DNA of 64,000 nt. Origin: Thioalkalivibrio versutus (GTDB lineage Bacteria; Pseudomonadota; Gammaproteobacteria; Ectothiorhodospirales; Ectothiorhodospiraceae). The notes under the pieces are model-generated. The model saw nothing but the letters and a program-made list of their open reading frames with translations, did no database searches and was not told where the DNA came from. Below, one piece after another: positions 49,099-58,403 of this stretch. Location of the stretch: the NCBI RefSeq assembly GCF_001999325.1, contig NZ_MVAR01000005.1:147372-211371 (forward strand), in the 5' to 3' direction. The stretch's first letter is position 1, and the number at the start of each line of letters is the position of its first letter. Both the position numbers and the translations under genes were made by a program.

Positions 49099-49569
49099 AT
49101 GAATCTGCGCCTTCTCTCCCTTGCCGTCGCCCCGCTCATCGTCCTTCTGGCGGCGTGCAGCCCCGGTCAGTCCGACACCATCCCGCTCGAGTCGATGCAG
49201 GCCATCGTCGACATCGGCCAGGAACACGGTTTCGACACCTTCGAGGAACTGGAGGCAGAAAGTGACCGGGAATTCGTCCTCAAGGGCTGGGACGACGCAC
49301 AGCTGCGCATGGAGACCCGGTTTAATCTGGATGGTGATCTGCTTCGCGAAGAACGCGTACGCGACCCCGATCACGCGGCGGGCATGACCGCCCAGATGAT
49401 TCTCCGCTCAGCGGCCGTCGCGCGGGATCACGGCATGCTCCGCTTCAAGGAGATCGAGTTCGAAGACGACGGCGTCATCGAACTCGAGGGCATCACCGAA
49501 GACGGCGACGAGCTGAATATCCGACTCGATGGCAACGATTTCACGGTGTTATCACTTGAACGTGACTAA
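49099..49569 (+). CDS. Small lipoprotein, PepSY-like character
   Basis: 156 aa from MNLRLLSLAVAPLIVLLAAC, where LAAC is a lipobox giving a lipidated Cys20. The mature part is acidic and alternates strands and helices in a way that recalls PepSY-type domains (EFVLKGWDDAQLRMETRFNL; MLRFKEIEFEDDGVIELEGI). This likeness is weak. The 251 bp upstream, after sulP, hold no recognised gene. An in-frame extension to 48844 is not credible because the lipoprotein signal is internal to it. Confidence 0.75.
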   Translation: MNLRLLSLAVAPLIVLLAACSPGQSDTIPLESMQAIVDIGQEHGFDTFEELEAESDREFVLKGWDDAQLRMETRFNLDGDLLREERVRDPDHAAGMTAQMILRSAAVARDHGMLRFKEIEFEDDGVIELEGITEDGDELNIRLDGNDFTVLSLERD

Positions 49570-49623
49570 CGTGTGTTCCCTCACCGGCCAGAGGTCCCCC
49601 TCCACCGCGCTCGGCGGCACTCA

Positions 49624-50785
49624 TCAGTCGCGATACACGACCCGTCGCAGCATCCAGGGCCCGATCAGCTCGAAAACCAAGGTGGAGGTTACGACCGTGG
49701 ACACGATGAGCCCAGCCTGCTCGGGAAAACGTTCGGCCGCCAGCAGCGCCATGCCGATTGCCACCCCAGCCTGAGGCGTCAGGGCAAGGCCGATCCCGCG
49801 CGGCACCCCCTGGGCCCGGCGCCCGGCCAGTCGCCAGCCCACCACGCCGCCAAGGTAGCGCCCTACCAGCCGTAACGCCACGTAGGCTAGGGTAAGCCAC
49901 AGCACCGAGCCCAGCGCCAGCAGATCCACACTCGCACCGGACAACACGAAGAAGAAAACCAGGAATGGCCACTCGATATGCTCGATCTCGTTGAACGAGC
50001 GCTTGTGGTGCAATGACAGGTTGATCACCAGAAAGCCGGCGATCATGGCCGCCAGCAACGCCGACACCCCAAGCCACATCGAGAGCCCCGCGATGAGCAA
50101 GACCAGTGCCAGAGCCTCGGCCTGGGTCGGCTTGCCCGGCTCCAGCCGGCCGGTCAGCCAGGCCGCTGGCAGTCCCACGACAAGTCCCAGGAGAACGGCA
50201 CCCGCGAGTTCCCAGCCGGCGTGCAGCAGCGCCCCCGAACCATCGCCGGCAAGGAACCAGCCCAGAAACGCCATCGCCAGGCCAAAGGCCAGGATGCCCC
50301 AGGCGTCGTCGATCGCGACCACGCCGGTCAGCACCCGTGCCGCGCGGCTGCGCGGGCGTCCTTCCGCCAGGATCTCCTCCACCGCGGCCGGGTCCGTGGC
50401 CACCGAAATCGCCGCCAGCGTCAGGGCGAGCACCAGAGGGAAGCCCAGCAGGAGCAGCCCGCCACCCACAACCAGCGCACCCACCCCCATCACGGCAAGC
50501 GAGAGGACCAGAATCAGCGGGCCCAGCTGGCGCAGGCGCCAGCTGGATCAGGGGCTCGGCCAGATCCCCCAGAGGGCGGCCGCCTTCCTGCCCCAGCACC
50601 AGCTGCTGAATCGCGGCAACCACCAGGCCGACGATCACCAGCAGGGAGATCCGGGGAATCGCCGTTCGCCGTGCAATCGTGTCGGCCAGGATGCTGGAAC
50701 CCAGGATGGCCCCCAGCAGGATCAGCGCGACCGCTCCGGCATCCGGCGCAAGGAACTCCTCGGAGATCCAGGCGAGGTCGCTCAT
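49624..50785 (-). pseudogene. Cation:proton antiporter, frameshifted/deleted at a palindrome
   Basis: Two frames make up one antiporter. Residues 1-83 (MSDLAWISEEFLAPDAGAV to LAEPLIQLA, 50785 to about 50537) are in one frame. The rest (RLRQLGPLILVLSLAVMGVG to the end at 49624) is in another. Motifs after the break are normal (ATDPAAVEEIL; VVAIDDAWGILAFGLA; LTPQAGVAIGMALLA). By family comparison roughly a dozen residues of one membrane helix are also missing. The break lies on a perfect 24-bp palindrome (50523-50546). It could be a true mutation or a sequencing/assembly error. A GTG at 50493 could restart translation but lacks the N-terminal helices. Confidence 0.85.
50523..50546. repeat. Perfect short palindrome at the antiporter break
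   Basis: CCAGCTGGCGC, 2-nt spacer, GCGCCAGCTGG: 11-bp perfect arms, ending one base from the in-frame stop of the downstream frame (50548-50550). Palindromes of this kind favour deletion during replication and also cause sequencing compressions. Confidence 0.9.
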
Positions 50786-50804
50786 CGGATCACCGCTTGC
50801 CCAG

Positions 50805-52295
50805 TCAGGCCTCCGGGCGCAGGTGCGGGAACAGCAGCACGTCGCGGATCGAGGCGCTGTTGGTCAGCAGCATCACCAGGCGGTCGATGCCAATGCCCTC
50901 CCCGGCGGTCGGCGGCAGGCCGTACTCCAGCGCGCGGATGTAGTCGGCGTCAAAGTGCATCGCCTCGTCGTCACCGGCGTCCTTCTCCGCAACCTGGGCG
51001 CGGAAGCGCTCGGCCTGGTCTTCCGGATCGTTCAGCTCGGAGAAGCCGTTCGCGATCTCGCGCCCGCCGACAAACAACTCGAAGCGATCGGTGACGAACG
51101 GGTCATCGTCGTTGCGCCGCGCCAGTGGCGAGACCTCGGTCGGATAGGCGGTAATAAAGGTCGGGTGACGCAACTGGTTCTCGGCGGTGTACTCGAAGAT
51201 CTCGGTCCACAGCTTGCCGAGGCCAAAGCTTTCCTTGATCGGGATCTCCAGGCGCTCGCAGTGCGCGCGCACCTTCTCGATATCCTCGAGGTCGGCGTCC
51301 GCGATCTCGGCATTGTGGGCCAGGATCGCCTCGCGCACGCTCATGCGGGTGAACGGCTTGCCAAAATCGTAGCTCTCGCCCTGGTACTCAATGGTGGTCG
51401 TGCCCAGCACGTCCTCGCACAGCCCGCGCAGCAGGGTCTCGGTCCGATCCATCAGCGCGCGATAATCCACGAACGCCTCGTAGAACTCGAGCATGGTGAA
51501 CTCGGGGTTGTGCCGCGTGGACAGCCCCTCGTTGCGGAAATTGCGGTTGATCTCGAAGACCTTCTCGAAGCCGCCGACCACCAGGCGCTTGAGATACAGC
51601 TCTGGCGCGACGCGCAGGTACAGCGGCATATCCAGCGCGTTGTGATGGGTGGTGAACGGCCGCGCGGTCGCCCCGCCTGGGATCACCTGCATCATCGGGG
51701 TCTCCACCTCGATGAAATCCTGATCCTCGAAGTACTCGCGAATGTAGCGCACGATCCGGGTACGGGTGCGGAACAGCTCGCGGCTGTCCAGGCTGGTGAT
51801 CAGGTCCACGTAGCGCTGGCGATACCGCTGTTCCTGATCGGTCAGGCCGTGGAACTTCTCCGGCAGCGGACGCAGGCTCTTGGTCAGCAGACGCAGCTCG
51901 TCGAGCTGGACCGTCAATTCCCCGGTCTTGGTCTTGAACAGCCTGCCCTGGCCACCCACGATATCGCCCAGATCCCACTGCTTGAACGCCGGGTACACGC
52001 CCTCCGGCAGGCTGTCGCGCTGCGCGAACAACTGGATGTCGCCCGACTGATCGCGCAGGCGGATGAAGCTTGCCTTGCCCATCACGCGCTTGCCGACCAT
52101 GCGCCCGGCGACCGTCACGCGAATCCCCTGGGCCTCCAGCGCCTCGCCCTCGGTCTCGTCGTGCGCGGCGTGCAGCGCACCCGCCAGCGCATCGCGACGG
52201 AAATCGTTGGGGAACGCCGGACCGGCCGCGCGCAGCTCGTTCAGCTTGCTGCGGCGCTGCGCGACCAGCTTGTTCTCGTCAGTGGTTTCGGTCAT
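50805..52295 (-). CDS. lysS: Lysyl-tRNA synthetase, class II
   Basis: 496 aa from [19 protein letters not shown]-terminal OB-fold anticodon-binding domain (about 55-160; [16 protein letters not shown]). The class II catalytic domain has motif 1 ([15 protein letters not shown]), motif 2 ([20 protein letters not shown]) and motif 3 ([13 protein letters not shown]). The preceding MHGFL in-frame codons are not typical. It follows prfB after 24 bp, the conserved prfB-lysS order. Confidence 0.97.
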   Translation of the reverse strand: MTETTDENKLVAQRRSKLNELRAAGPAFPNDFRRDALAGALHAAHDETEGEALEAQGIRVTVAGRMVGKRVMGKASFIRLRDQSGDIQLFAQRDSLPEGVYPAFKQWDLGDIVGGQGRLFKTKTGELTVQLDELRLLTKSLRPLPEKFHGLTDQEQRYRQRYVDLITSLDSRELFRTRTRIVRYIREYFEDQDFIEVETPMMQVIPGGATARPFTTHHNALDMPLYLRVAPELYLKRLVVGGFEKVFEINRNFRNEGLSTRHNPEFTMLEFYEAFVDYRALMDRTETLLRGLCEDVLGTTTIEYQGESYDFGKPFTRMSVREAILAHNAEIADADLEDIEKVRAHCERLEIPIKESFGLGKLWTEIFEYTAENQLRHPTFITAYPTEVSPLARRNDDDPFVTDRFELFVGGREIANGFSELNDPEDQAERFRAQVAEKDAGDDEAMHFDADYIRALEYGLPPTAGEGIGIDRLVMLLTNSASIRDVLLFPHLRPEA

Positions 52296-52319
52296 CAGAA
52301 ATCCATGCAATAGATAGAC

Positions 52320-53418
52320 TTACAAGCCACTCTTGAGACTGGCTTCAATAAAGGGGTCGAGGTCTCCGTCGAGCACGCCCTGGGTGTTGCCGACCTCCAC
52401 GCCGGTGCGCAGATCCTTGATCCGCGACTGATCCAGCACGTAGGAGCGGATCTGGCTGCCCCAGCCGATGTCGGACTTGGTGTCCTCCACCGCCTGCTTC
52501 TCGGCATTGCGCTCCTGCAACTCGCGCTCGTACAGCTTGGCGCGCAGCTGGTTCATCGCCATCTCGCGGTTCTTGTGCTGCGAACGCCCGGCCTGACACG
52601 CCGCCACCACTCCGGTCGGGACGTGGGTAATGCGCACCGCCGAGTCGGTGGTGTTCACGTGCTGACCACCGGCGCCGGAGGAGCGATAGGTGTCCACCCG
52701 CAGATCCGCCGGATTGATCTCGATCTCGAAGTTCTCGTCGATCTCCGGGGAGGCGAACACCGACGCGAACGAGGTATGCCGGCGGTTGCCGGAATCGAAC
52801 GGAGACTTGCGCACCAGCCGGTGCACGCCGGTCTCGGTGCGCAGCCAGCCGAAGGCGTACTCGCCCTGGATGTGCACGGTCGCACTCTTGATCCCGGCGG
52901 TCTCGCCCTCGGAGAGCTCGGTGACCTCCGCCTTGAAGCCCTTGTGCTCGGCCCAGCGCAGGTACATGCGCAGCAGGATGTTGGCCCAGTCCTGGGCCTC
53001 GGTGCCCCCGGAACCGGCCTGGATATCGAGGTAGGCGTTGGCCGCGTCCATATCGCCGGAGAACATGCGGCGAAACTCCAGGCCCTCGATACGCGCGGTC
53101 AGCGCCTCCACATCGGCCTCGACCGACGCCGCCGTCTCCTCGTCGCCATCCGCCTCGGCCATCTCCAGCAGGTCCCGGCTTTCATCCAGCTGGGTGCCGA
53201 TCTCGCGGATGTTGACCACCACGCCCTCAAGCTGGGCCCGCTCCTTGTTCAGCGCCTGGGCCTGCTCCGGGTCATTCCAGATATCCGGGTTCTGCTCCAG
53301 CTCGCGCTGGACTTCCTCTAGCCGTTCTTCCTTGGCAGGGTAGTCAAAGATACCCCCTAAGGCCTTCCAGGCGGCCTTTCAGGTCATCGATCAGGGAATA
53401 CAGCGCGTTCAGTTCCAT
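52320..53418 (-). CDS. prfB: Peptide chain release factor 2, with programmed +1 frameshift
   Basis: Full product about 365 aa, as in E. coli. The first 24 codons ([20 protein letters not shown] and on, 53418-53347) end at CTT-TGA. A +1 shift skips the base at 53346, and reading resumes [16 protein letters not shown] from 53345 to the stop at 52320. The mature protein has the stop-codon-recognition tripeptide SPF (KSPFDSGN) and the peptidyl-hydrolysis motif GAGGQHVN. The residue equivalent to E. coli K-12 Thr246 appears to be Ala (TGVVAAC), the common form. Recognises UAA and UGA. Confidence 0.97.
53343..53361 (-). promoter_or_regulatory. RF2 programmed frameshift site
   Basis: CTTAGGGGGTATCTTTGAC on the minus strand: internal Shine-Dalgarno-like AGGGGG, slippery CTT and poorly terminated TGA-C. 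This is the canonical autoregulatory signal, in which low RF2 favours the +1 shift. Confidence 0.96.
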
Positions 53419-53505
53419 GGCAGTTTCCGTCGGGTGCCGTGGCGCACACGGCAGGTTCGATCACGTGGCGAGAAAAGCCGCGCAGTATAACACCCGACAG
53501 CGGCT

Positions 53506-54468
53506 TCAGGGCCGGCGGGGACGGCGCCAGAACGCCAGCGCGTCGCGGCGTTCCAGCACCAGGGCGCCGGCGCCCGACCCGGCCGTGGATTGCGGATCAA
53601 CAAATTCCAGCGCGCCCAGGCCGCCACGGAGCAGAGCCCGCAGCTTCGGCGCCACCACGTCGTCGGCAACCGACTCCAGAAGCTCGAGCCGGCGCTCGAG
53701 CGACGGGGCCGCCTCCAGTGCCTCGACGACGACCACGGTATCGCCGGATTCCGCCGGGTCGGCCGCCGGGTCGGCTGCCCAGTCGATGCCGGCGCCCCGC
53801 GCCAGCCAGTGCGCGACCACACCGCCGCCGCACACACGGCCCACACTCGTTGGGCCACCGGGATGCCCGGGCGACCAGGGCCAGAGGCCATGCACGGCCC
53901 CACGCCCCTCCCGCTCGCGCGCCAGGTTCACCGGGTGCTGGAACCAGGCCATCTGCAAGGCGTTGGCCAGTACCTGCAGGCGCCGAGCCACATCGCCCTG
54001 CATCGACGGCGCCACCATGGCGCGCCCCATGCCGAGCGACGGTGGCGGGCCCGACGCATCGCCCTCGGCGTCCATCCGCAACTCCCACAAGCCGTCTTCG
54101 CTCAGCGCCAAGGTCGCCCCGGCCGCCTCCAGTTCCGGCTGTGCAGCCGACCACAAGGCCTCGCGCTCGGCCTCCGACACCGGATCCACCGGATAGGCCA
54201 CCAGGTCCTTCATCCCCGCAGTCAGCTGCACCGGCTGGACCAGCCAGGTTCGCCATCCGGAATCGGTTGGCCGGTATCCCAGCCGCTCGGCCAATGCGGC
54301 CTCCCACCCTGGTGCTTCCGTGCCGGTGACCCCGCCCCGCGCCCGTCCGAGCCAGCGCGCCAGACGTCGCACAGAGAGCGGAGGCGCACCGGCCACCGCG
54401 CCCTCGGGCGCTGCCCACAGGCCGGGCAGCAGGTGAATCACCCGCCGGCTTGCACCCGGCCGTGTCAT
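53506..54468 (-). CDS. RpfE-like conserved protein (phosphoglycerate-mutase-related family)
   Basis: 320 aa. No signal peptide or membrane segment. Recognisable blocks are WLVQPVQLTAGMKDL near residue 75 and LQVLANALQMAWFQHPVNLA near 170, then AVHGLWPWSPG. These match what I recall of the RpfE/COG4255 family, often encoded close to recJ and prfB in beta- and gammaproteobacteria. The family is loosely related to cofactor-independent phosphoglycerate mutases but has no proven reaction. It lies 87 bp upstream of prfB and overlaps psiE by 4 bp. Confidence 0.65.
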   Translation of the reverse strand: MTRPGASRRVIHLLPGLWAAPEGAVAGAPPLSVRRLARWLGRARGGVTGTEAPGWEAALAERLGYRPTDSGWRTWLVQPVQLTAGMKDLVAYPVDPVSEAEREALWSAAQPELEAAGATLALSEDGLWELRMDAEGDASGPPPSLGMGRAMVAPSMQGDVARRLQVLANALQMAWFQHPVNLAREREGRGAVHGLWPWSPGHPGGPTSVGRVCGGGVVAHWLARGAGIDWAADPAADPAESGDTVVVVEALEAAPSLERRLELLESVADDVVAPKLRALLRGGLGALEFVDPQSTAGSGAGALVLERRDALAFWRRPRRP

Positions 54469-54929
54469 TGATCGGACCCGTAGCGCCCCTTCGGCACGTC
54501 GCGCTCCTTCGCCGGATCGTCCTCGATCCCCGGCGTGATGCGACCTTCGTCGTCATATGGGAGCCGGACATGCCCGTAGCGAAGCACCAGCACTGCGCCC
54601 GCCAGAATCAGGACCCCGGCAGTCACCGCGATCAGCTCCCATACGTCCATGTCCTTCATGTCGATGATCACGTAGCGCGCCAGCGCGACGATCGCGATGT
54701 AGATCGGCAGGCGCACCGGGAGACGCCCGGAACGCAAGTAGATCCCGACCATCGCCAGCACCTCAAGAAAGATGAACAGCAACAGCAGGTCGGCCAACCC
54801 CACCCACATCGCCGAGACCATGGTGGCGATTTCCTGCAGGATCGCGATCACGGTGGCGACGGCGATCACCACCAGCACGGCCACTTCGACATGATGCAGG
54901 GCGCGGCGCCCGGCGCGTTCGACGTTCAT
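54465..54929 (-). CDS. psiE: PsiE-family inner-membrane protein
   Basis: 154 aa. Four hydrophobic segments: VAVLVVIAVATVIAILQEIA, LADLLLLFIFLEVLAMVGIY, LPIYIAIVALARYVIID and ELIAVTAGVLILAGAVLVL. The motif LEVLAMVGIYLRSGRLPVRL and the ARYVIIDMKDMD stretch are typical of phosphate-starvation-inducible PsiE. Soluble C-terminal tail. Its stop overlaps the next gene (ATGA). No Pho box was recognised upstream. Confidence 0.88.
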   Translation of the reverse strand: MNVERAGRRALHHVEVAVLVVIAVATVIAILQEIATMVSAMWVGLADLLLLFIFLEVLAMVGIYLRSGRLPVRLPIYIAIVALARYVIIDMKDMDVWELIAVTAGVLILAGAVLVLRYGHVRLPYDDEGRITPGIEDDPAKERDVPKGRYGSDQ

Positions 54930-55044
54930 GCATTCACCACAATTGCCCCAATAAGTCCGGCCATCCTACCACCCGCCCCGGGCACGAACGCTCAATTCTC
55001 CCATTGGTCTATACCCATAGACACAACGATCTGAAGCACCCGCG

Positions 55045-56598
55045 ATGACTAAACCTCTCCACATCAAAAGCCCGCCCGCTACGCACCGCATCCAGTGGTC
55101 CGCCGCACGCGGTTTCGTCGCGGGACTCGCCCTGCTGGCGCTCGCGCTGCCGGCCGCCGCGGAGGACTACCCCGCCGATTCCGCGATCGCGTGGCAGGAC
55201 TGGGACAGCCAGCTTTTCGAGGAATCCGAGGCACGCGAGCGGCCCATCTTCTTTTATTTTCACGGCCAGTGGTGCACCTGGTGCCGCGACTTCCAGGACG
55301 AGTCCCTGGAGAACCCCGACGTGGTGGACACCATCGACCAGCACTACATCCCGGTCCTGGTCGATCTGGACGAACGTGCGGATCTGTTCCGGCGCTACGG
55401 TGGCCGCGGCCTGCCCTTCGTGGTCATCGTGAATCACGAGGACGAGATGCTGACCCGCTTTACCGGTCACGTGAATGCCCGCGACCTGCAGAACATCCTG
55501 GTGGCCCAGCGGGACATGTTCTCGGTCACCGGTCGCGAGATCACGCCGGACGATGCCGCGATCGACGATCTTGAAGCCTTCATGGAGATGCTCGACGAGG
55601 TCTACGATGCCCGCGCCGACCGCCTGAGCGGCAGCGCCACCTTCGGCACCCTCAGCAAGCGCCCGCAGCCCTGGACCTATCGCTTCCTGCTCACCGCCGA
55701 AGGGTGGCGGGATCGCATGCCCGGGCTACTCGACCAGATCGCGGAGGACCTCTACGACGAGGTCGAAGGCGGCTTCTTCTTCTTTCACGATCCGGACCAG
55801 CGCGACCCCGTCCTGGCACTGGAGACCTCCAAGCGCCTGGACCAGAACGCGGCGTTCCTGTGGCTGTTCTCCGAGGCCCATGACACCACCGGCGACGAGC
55901 GCTACGCCGAGATCGCCCGCGGCATCCGCGACTACCTGCAAGACCACCTGTGGGACAGCCGCCAGCTGCGCTTCGGCAACAGCCAGTACGCCGACCGCGA
56001 CTACTACCAGCTGGACCCGGAGACGCGCACGCAAACCGACCCGCCCCGCGTCGACCGCAACACCTACGCCGACACCTCGGGCCAGGCCATCGCCGCCCTG
56101 GCGAACATGGCGCGGGTAATGGAAGACCGGGAAACGCTTGCGTGGGCGCGCGAGGCCCTGGCGGCGCTGGATCGCTACCTGCAGACCGAACAGGGCTACC
56201 TGCACGGCATCACCGCGGCGGGTCGCCCGGCGATGGAGGGCTACCTGCCCTCGCAGATCTGGCCGGAGATCGCCCGCCAGGAACTGGCGCGCGCCACGGA
56301 GGCACTGGACGGCGAGCGACCGGAGATGCCCGACCCGCTCGCGGCACTGGACCGGCTGGAACCGTTCTTCAACGAGGAGCTGGGCGCCCACGCCGAACGG
56401 ATCGGCACCGACCTGGAACCCTGGTCCGAGACCCGCACCCAGGCGGCGCTGGCCTGGTGGCTCTACCGCCTGCCGGACGCCGCCATCGAGGAATCCCACA
56501 TCGATCGCAACATGGTGCGCGAACGCCTGCGCATCGAGCCCGGTGCCGACCCCGACGACGTCGCTCTGGGCTTCGACGCCCTGCGCCGGGGCTTCTGA
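55045..56598 (+). CDS. Periplasmic thioredoxin-like/six-hairpin protein (YyaL/DUF255-related)
   Basis: 517 aa. A signal peptide (AARGFVAGLALLALALPAAA, to about residue 39) directs it outside the cytoplasm. A thioredoxin-like domain (about 45-165) has the CxxC site FHGQWCTWCRDF, Cys77 and Cys80. The remainder (about 200-500) is helical and resembles the alpha/alpha-toroid of YyaL/SPATA20 proteins (ALETSKRLDQNAAFLWLFSE; YADTSGQAIAALANMARVME). YyaL homologues are normally cytosolic and longer, so this is a shorter exported variant. Redox role inferred; sugar-active role unproven. Confidence 0.78.
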   Translation: MTKPLHIKSPPATHRIQWSAARGFVAGLALLALALPAAAEDYPADSAIAWQDWDSQLFEESEARERPIFFYFHGQWCTWCRDFQDESLENPDVVDTIDQHYIPVLVDLDERADLFRRYGGRGLPFVVIVNHEDEMLTRFTGHVNARDLQNILVAQRDMFSVTGREITPDDAAIDDLEAFMEMLDEVYDARADRLSGSATFGTLSKRPQPWTYRFLLTAEGWRDRMPGLLDQIAEDLYDEVEGGFFFFHDPDQRDPVLALETSKRLDQNAAFLWLFSEAHDTTGDERYAEIARGIRDYLQDHLWDSRQLRFGNSQYADRDYYQLDPETRTQTDPPRVDRNTYADTSGQAIAALANMARVMEDRETLAWAREALAALDRYLQTEQGYLHGITAAGRPAMEGYLPSQIWPEIARQELARATEALDGERPEMPDPLAALDRLEPFFNEELGAHAERIGTDLEPWSETRTQAALAWWLYRLPDAAIEESHIDRNMVRERLRIEPGADPDDVALGFDALRRGF

Positions 56599-56698
56599 AG
56601 CCCCGTTGCAAGGCCTTGCGGTCGCTTATCCGGCGTCACACCACCCCCCCGGTTTCCCAGGATGGCGAGCCGAACCTGCGCTGTGCCTGGCTCCGCCG

Positions 56699-57928
56699 TT
56701 AGGCCTGTTGACGGAACCCCGCAACCTCGCCCTGTAGCTGCTGCGCCAGGGCCTCCAGCGCCTCCACCGCCTGCTGCATCTCGTTCGCCCCGTCGGCATT
56801 GCGCACGGCAATATCGTTGATGTGGTGGATGTTGCGGTTGATCTCTTCCGCCACCTGGCTTTGCTCCTCGGTCGCGCTGGCCACCTGGCGGGTCATGTCG
56901 TCGATGGCGGTCACCGAGTCGTGGATGTACTCCAGGGTCTCGCCGGCCTCGCCCGCCTTCGCCACGGAGGTCTCCGCATGCTGCTGGCTGACCTCCATCG
57001 CCTGCACCGCGCGGGTGGCCCCGCCCTGCAGGCGCTGAATGATCTCGCGGATCTCCCCGGTCGAGTCGTTGGTGCGCTGTGCCAGGTGGCGCACTTCGTC
57101 CGCCACCACCGCGAAGCCCCGCCCGGCCTCGCCGGCCCGCGCCGCCTCGATGGCCGCGTTGAGCGCCAGCAGGTTGGTCTTCTCGGCGATCTCCTCGATC
57201 ACCTGCAGGATCGTGCCGATGTTGTCGCTGTCACCTTTCAGCTCCACGATCACATTGTTCGCCTGACGAATCTCGCCGGCCAGCGTGTTGATCGCACCCT
57301 GGGTCGCCTGCACCACGGTGCGCCCGCCTTCCGCCGCACGCGTCGCCTGCCCCGCGCTCTCGGCCGTGCTCTGCGTGTTGTTGGCGACCTCCTGCACCGT
57401 GGCAGACATCTGGTTCATCGCCGTGACCACCTGCTCCACATCACCGCGCTGTTCGTGGGTGGCACGCGTCAGTTCATTGCTGCGCCCATCCAGCTGCCGC
57501 GCCGAGGCGGCAATCCCGTCCGCCGCGTCGGCAACCTGGCGAATGAGCCCGGAAAGCCGGCCCATCACCGTGTTGAAGGCCGCGCCAGTGCGCCCGATCT
57601 CGTCGTCGGTCGTCACCTCCACGCGGTGCCCGAGATCCGCGCGGCCCTCGCCGATCGCCTCCAGCCCCTCGGCCAGGCGCTCCATGGGGCGCGTCAGCAC
57701 ATTGGCGTAGAACCAGCCAATACCCAGCGCCACCACGAACGCGACGATCCACAGCACCCACAGCAGCCACCACAACTGGGTCACCAGCGCCGCGTCCACA
57801 CCCGCGGCCAGATCACCCTTCATGGTGTGGAAGGTCACGCCGCCCATGATGGACAACGGCACGGTGCTCACCACGATCACCAGGATAATCAGCTTCAGTC
57901 GCAGCCCACCCAACGGTCCAATCTTCAT
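56699..57928 (-). CDS. Methyl-accepting chemotaxis protein with minimal periplasmic loop
   Basis: 409 aa. TM1 ([20 protein letters not shown], 11-30) and TM2 (about 51-75) are separated by only about 18 residues, so there is no real periplasmic sensor. A HAMP domain (about 76-130) and a complete signalling domain follow. The tip reads [37 protein letters not shown]. It may sense membrane state or an interacting partner. Good RBS (GGAGG) and a sigma-28-like promoter lie upstream. Confidence 0.93.
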   Translation of the reverse strand: MKIGPLGGLRLKLIILVIVVSTVPLSIMGGVTFHTMKGDLAAGVDAALVTQLWWLLWVLWIVAFVVALGIGWFYANVLTRPMERLAEGLEAIGEGRADLGHRVEVTTDDEIGRTGAAFNTVMGRLSGLIRQVADAADGIAASARQLDGRSNELTRATHEQRGDVEQVVTAMNQMSATVQEVANNTQSTAESAGQATRAAEGGRTVVQATQGAINTLAGEIRQANNVIVELKGDSDNIGTILQVIEEIAEKTNLLALNAAIEAARAGEAGRGFAVVADEVRHLAQRTNDSTGEIREIIQRLQGGATRAVQAMEVSQQHAETSVAKAGEAGETLEYIHDSVTAIDDMTRQVASATEEQSQVAEEINRNIHHINDIAVRNADGANEMQQAVEALEALAQQLQGEVAGFRQQA

Positions 57929-57950
57929 CGACGCCCTCCTTTCCGTCCCT

Positions 57951-57977
57951 TAACGACCAGCCGATCCCGGTCTTGAG
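57951..57977 (-). promoter_or_regulatory. Possible sigma-28 (FliA) promoter of the chemoreceptor
   Basis: On the minus strand TCAAGACC, 11-nt spacer, GTCGTTAA. The -10 matches the flagellar consensus GCCGATAA at six of eight bases and the -35 at four of eight; spacing is ideal. It is 23 bp from the start codon. Confidence 0.4.
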
Positions 57978-58057
57978 CCCGACACAGTATCCATCCGCCC
58001 CGCCCCTATCGTCTTGATCCGGGTCAACCCCAGGTCCCACCACAAGCCAAAAATCGT

Positions 58058-58295
58058 TTCACCACGAAGCGCATGAAGGCACGAAGAAGATCGAGGGCGA
58101 TCGCGCCACAGAGGACACGGAGCTCACGGAGAGGATGAAAAGGCTTTCAACTTGAAGGATGGGGCTCGCTTGGTTTCAAGCCGTGGGGCCAGCGGCAATG
58201 GCTAACAGAGGTTCCAGACAGAATGCGTCCTTTCTCTGTGTCCTCTGTGTTGATACGCCTTTGGCCTTGACCTTCTTCGTGCGCTTCGTGGTGAA
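58058..58295. repeat. Palindromic interspersed repeat, about 238 bp
   Basis: Outer arms TTCACCACGAAGCGCATGAA (58058 on) and CTTCGTGGTGAA (to 58295) are inverted complements, as are the inner arms CACAGAGGACACGGAG (near 58107) and CTCTGTGTCCTCTGTG (58234 on). The middle is non-coding. Repeats with these CACGAAG/CACAGAGG words are widespread in proteobacterial intergenic DNA (from memory). It fills most of the 475-bp gap between the chemoreceptor gene and rhlE. Confidence 0.8.
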
Positions 58296-58339
58296 TAAAG
58301 CCCTTGAGCGGGCGCTCGCCTCACCCCCGATACCCAGAC

Positions 58340-58378
58340 ACAAAAAACCCGCGGTCCCGAGACTCGGGACCGCGGGTT
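58340..58378 (-). terminator. Rho-independent terminator of rhlE
   Basis: Near-perfect stem AACCCGCGGTCCCG/CGGGACCGCGGGTT with a tiny loop, followed by TTTTTTG on the minus strand. It lies 26 bp after the rhlE stop. Confidence 0.93.
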
Positions 58379-58403
58379 CGCGGTACTGCTTTAGCGGGTC
58401 CGC

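Noticed and set aside
49541..50785. A 414-aa single-frame protein across the antiporter region
   Set aside because: After residue 83 this frame turns into Gly/Arg-rich shadow sequence, while the true antiporter continues in another frame.
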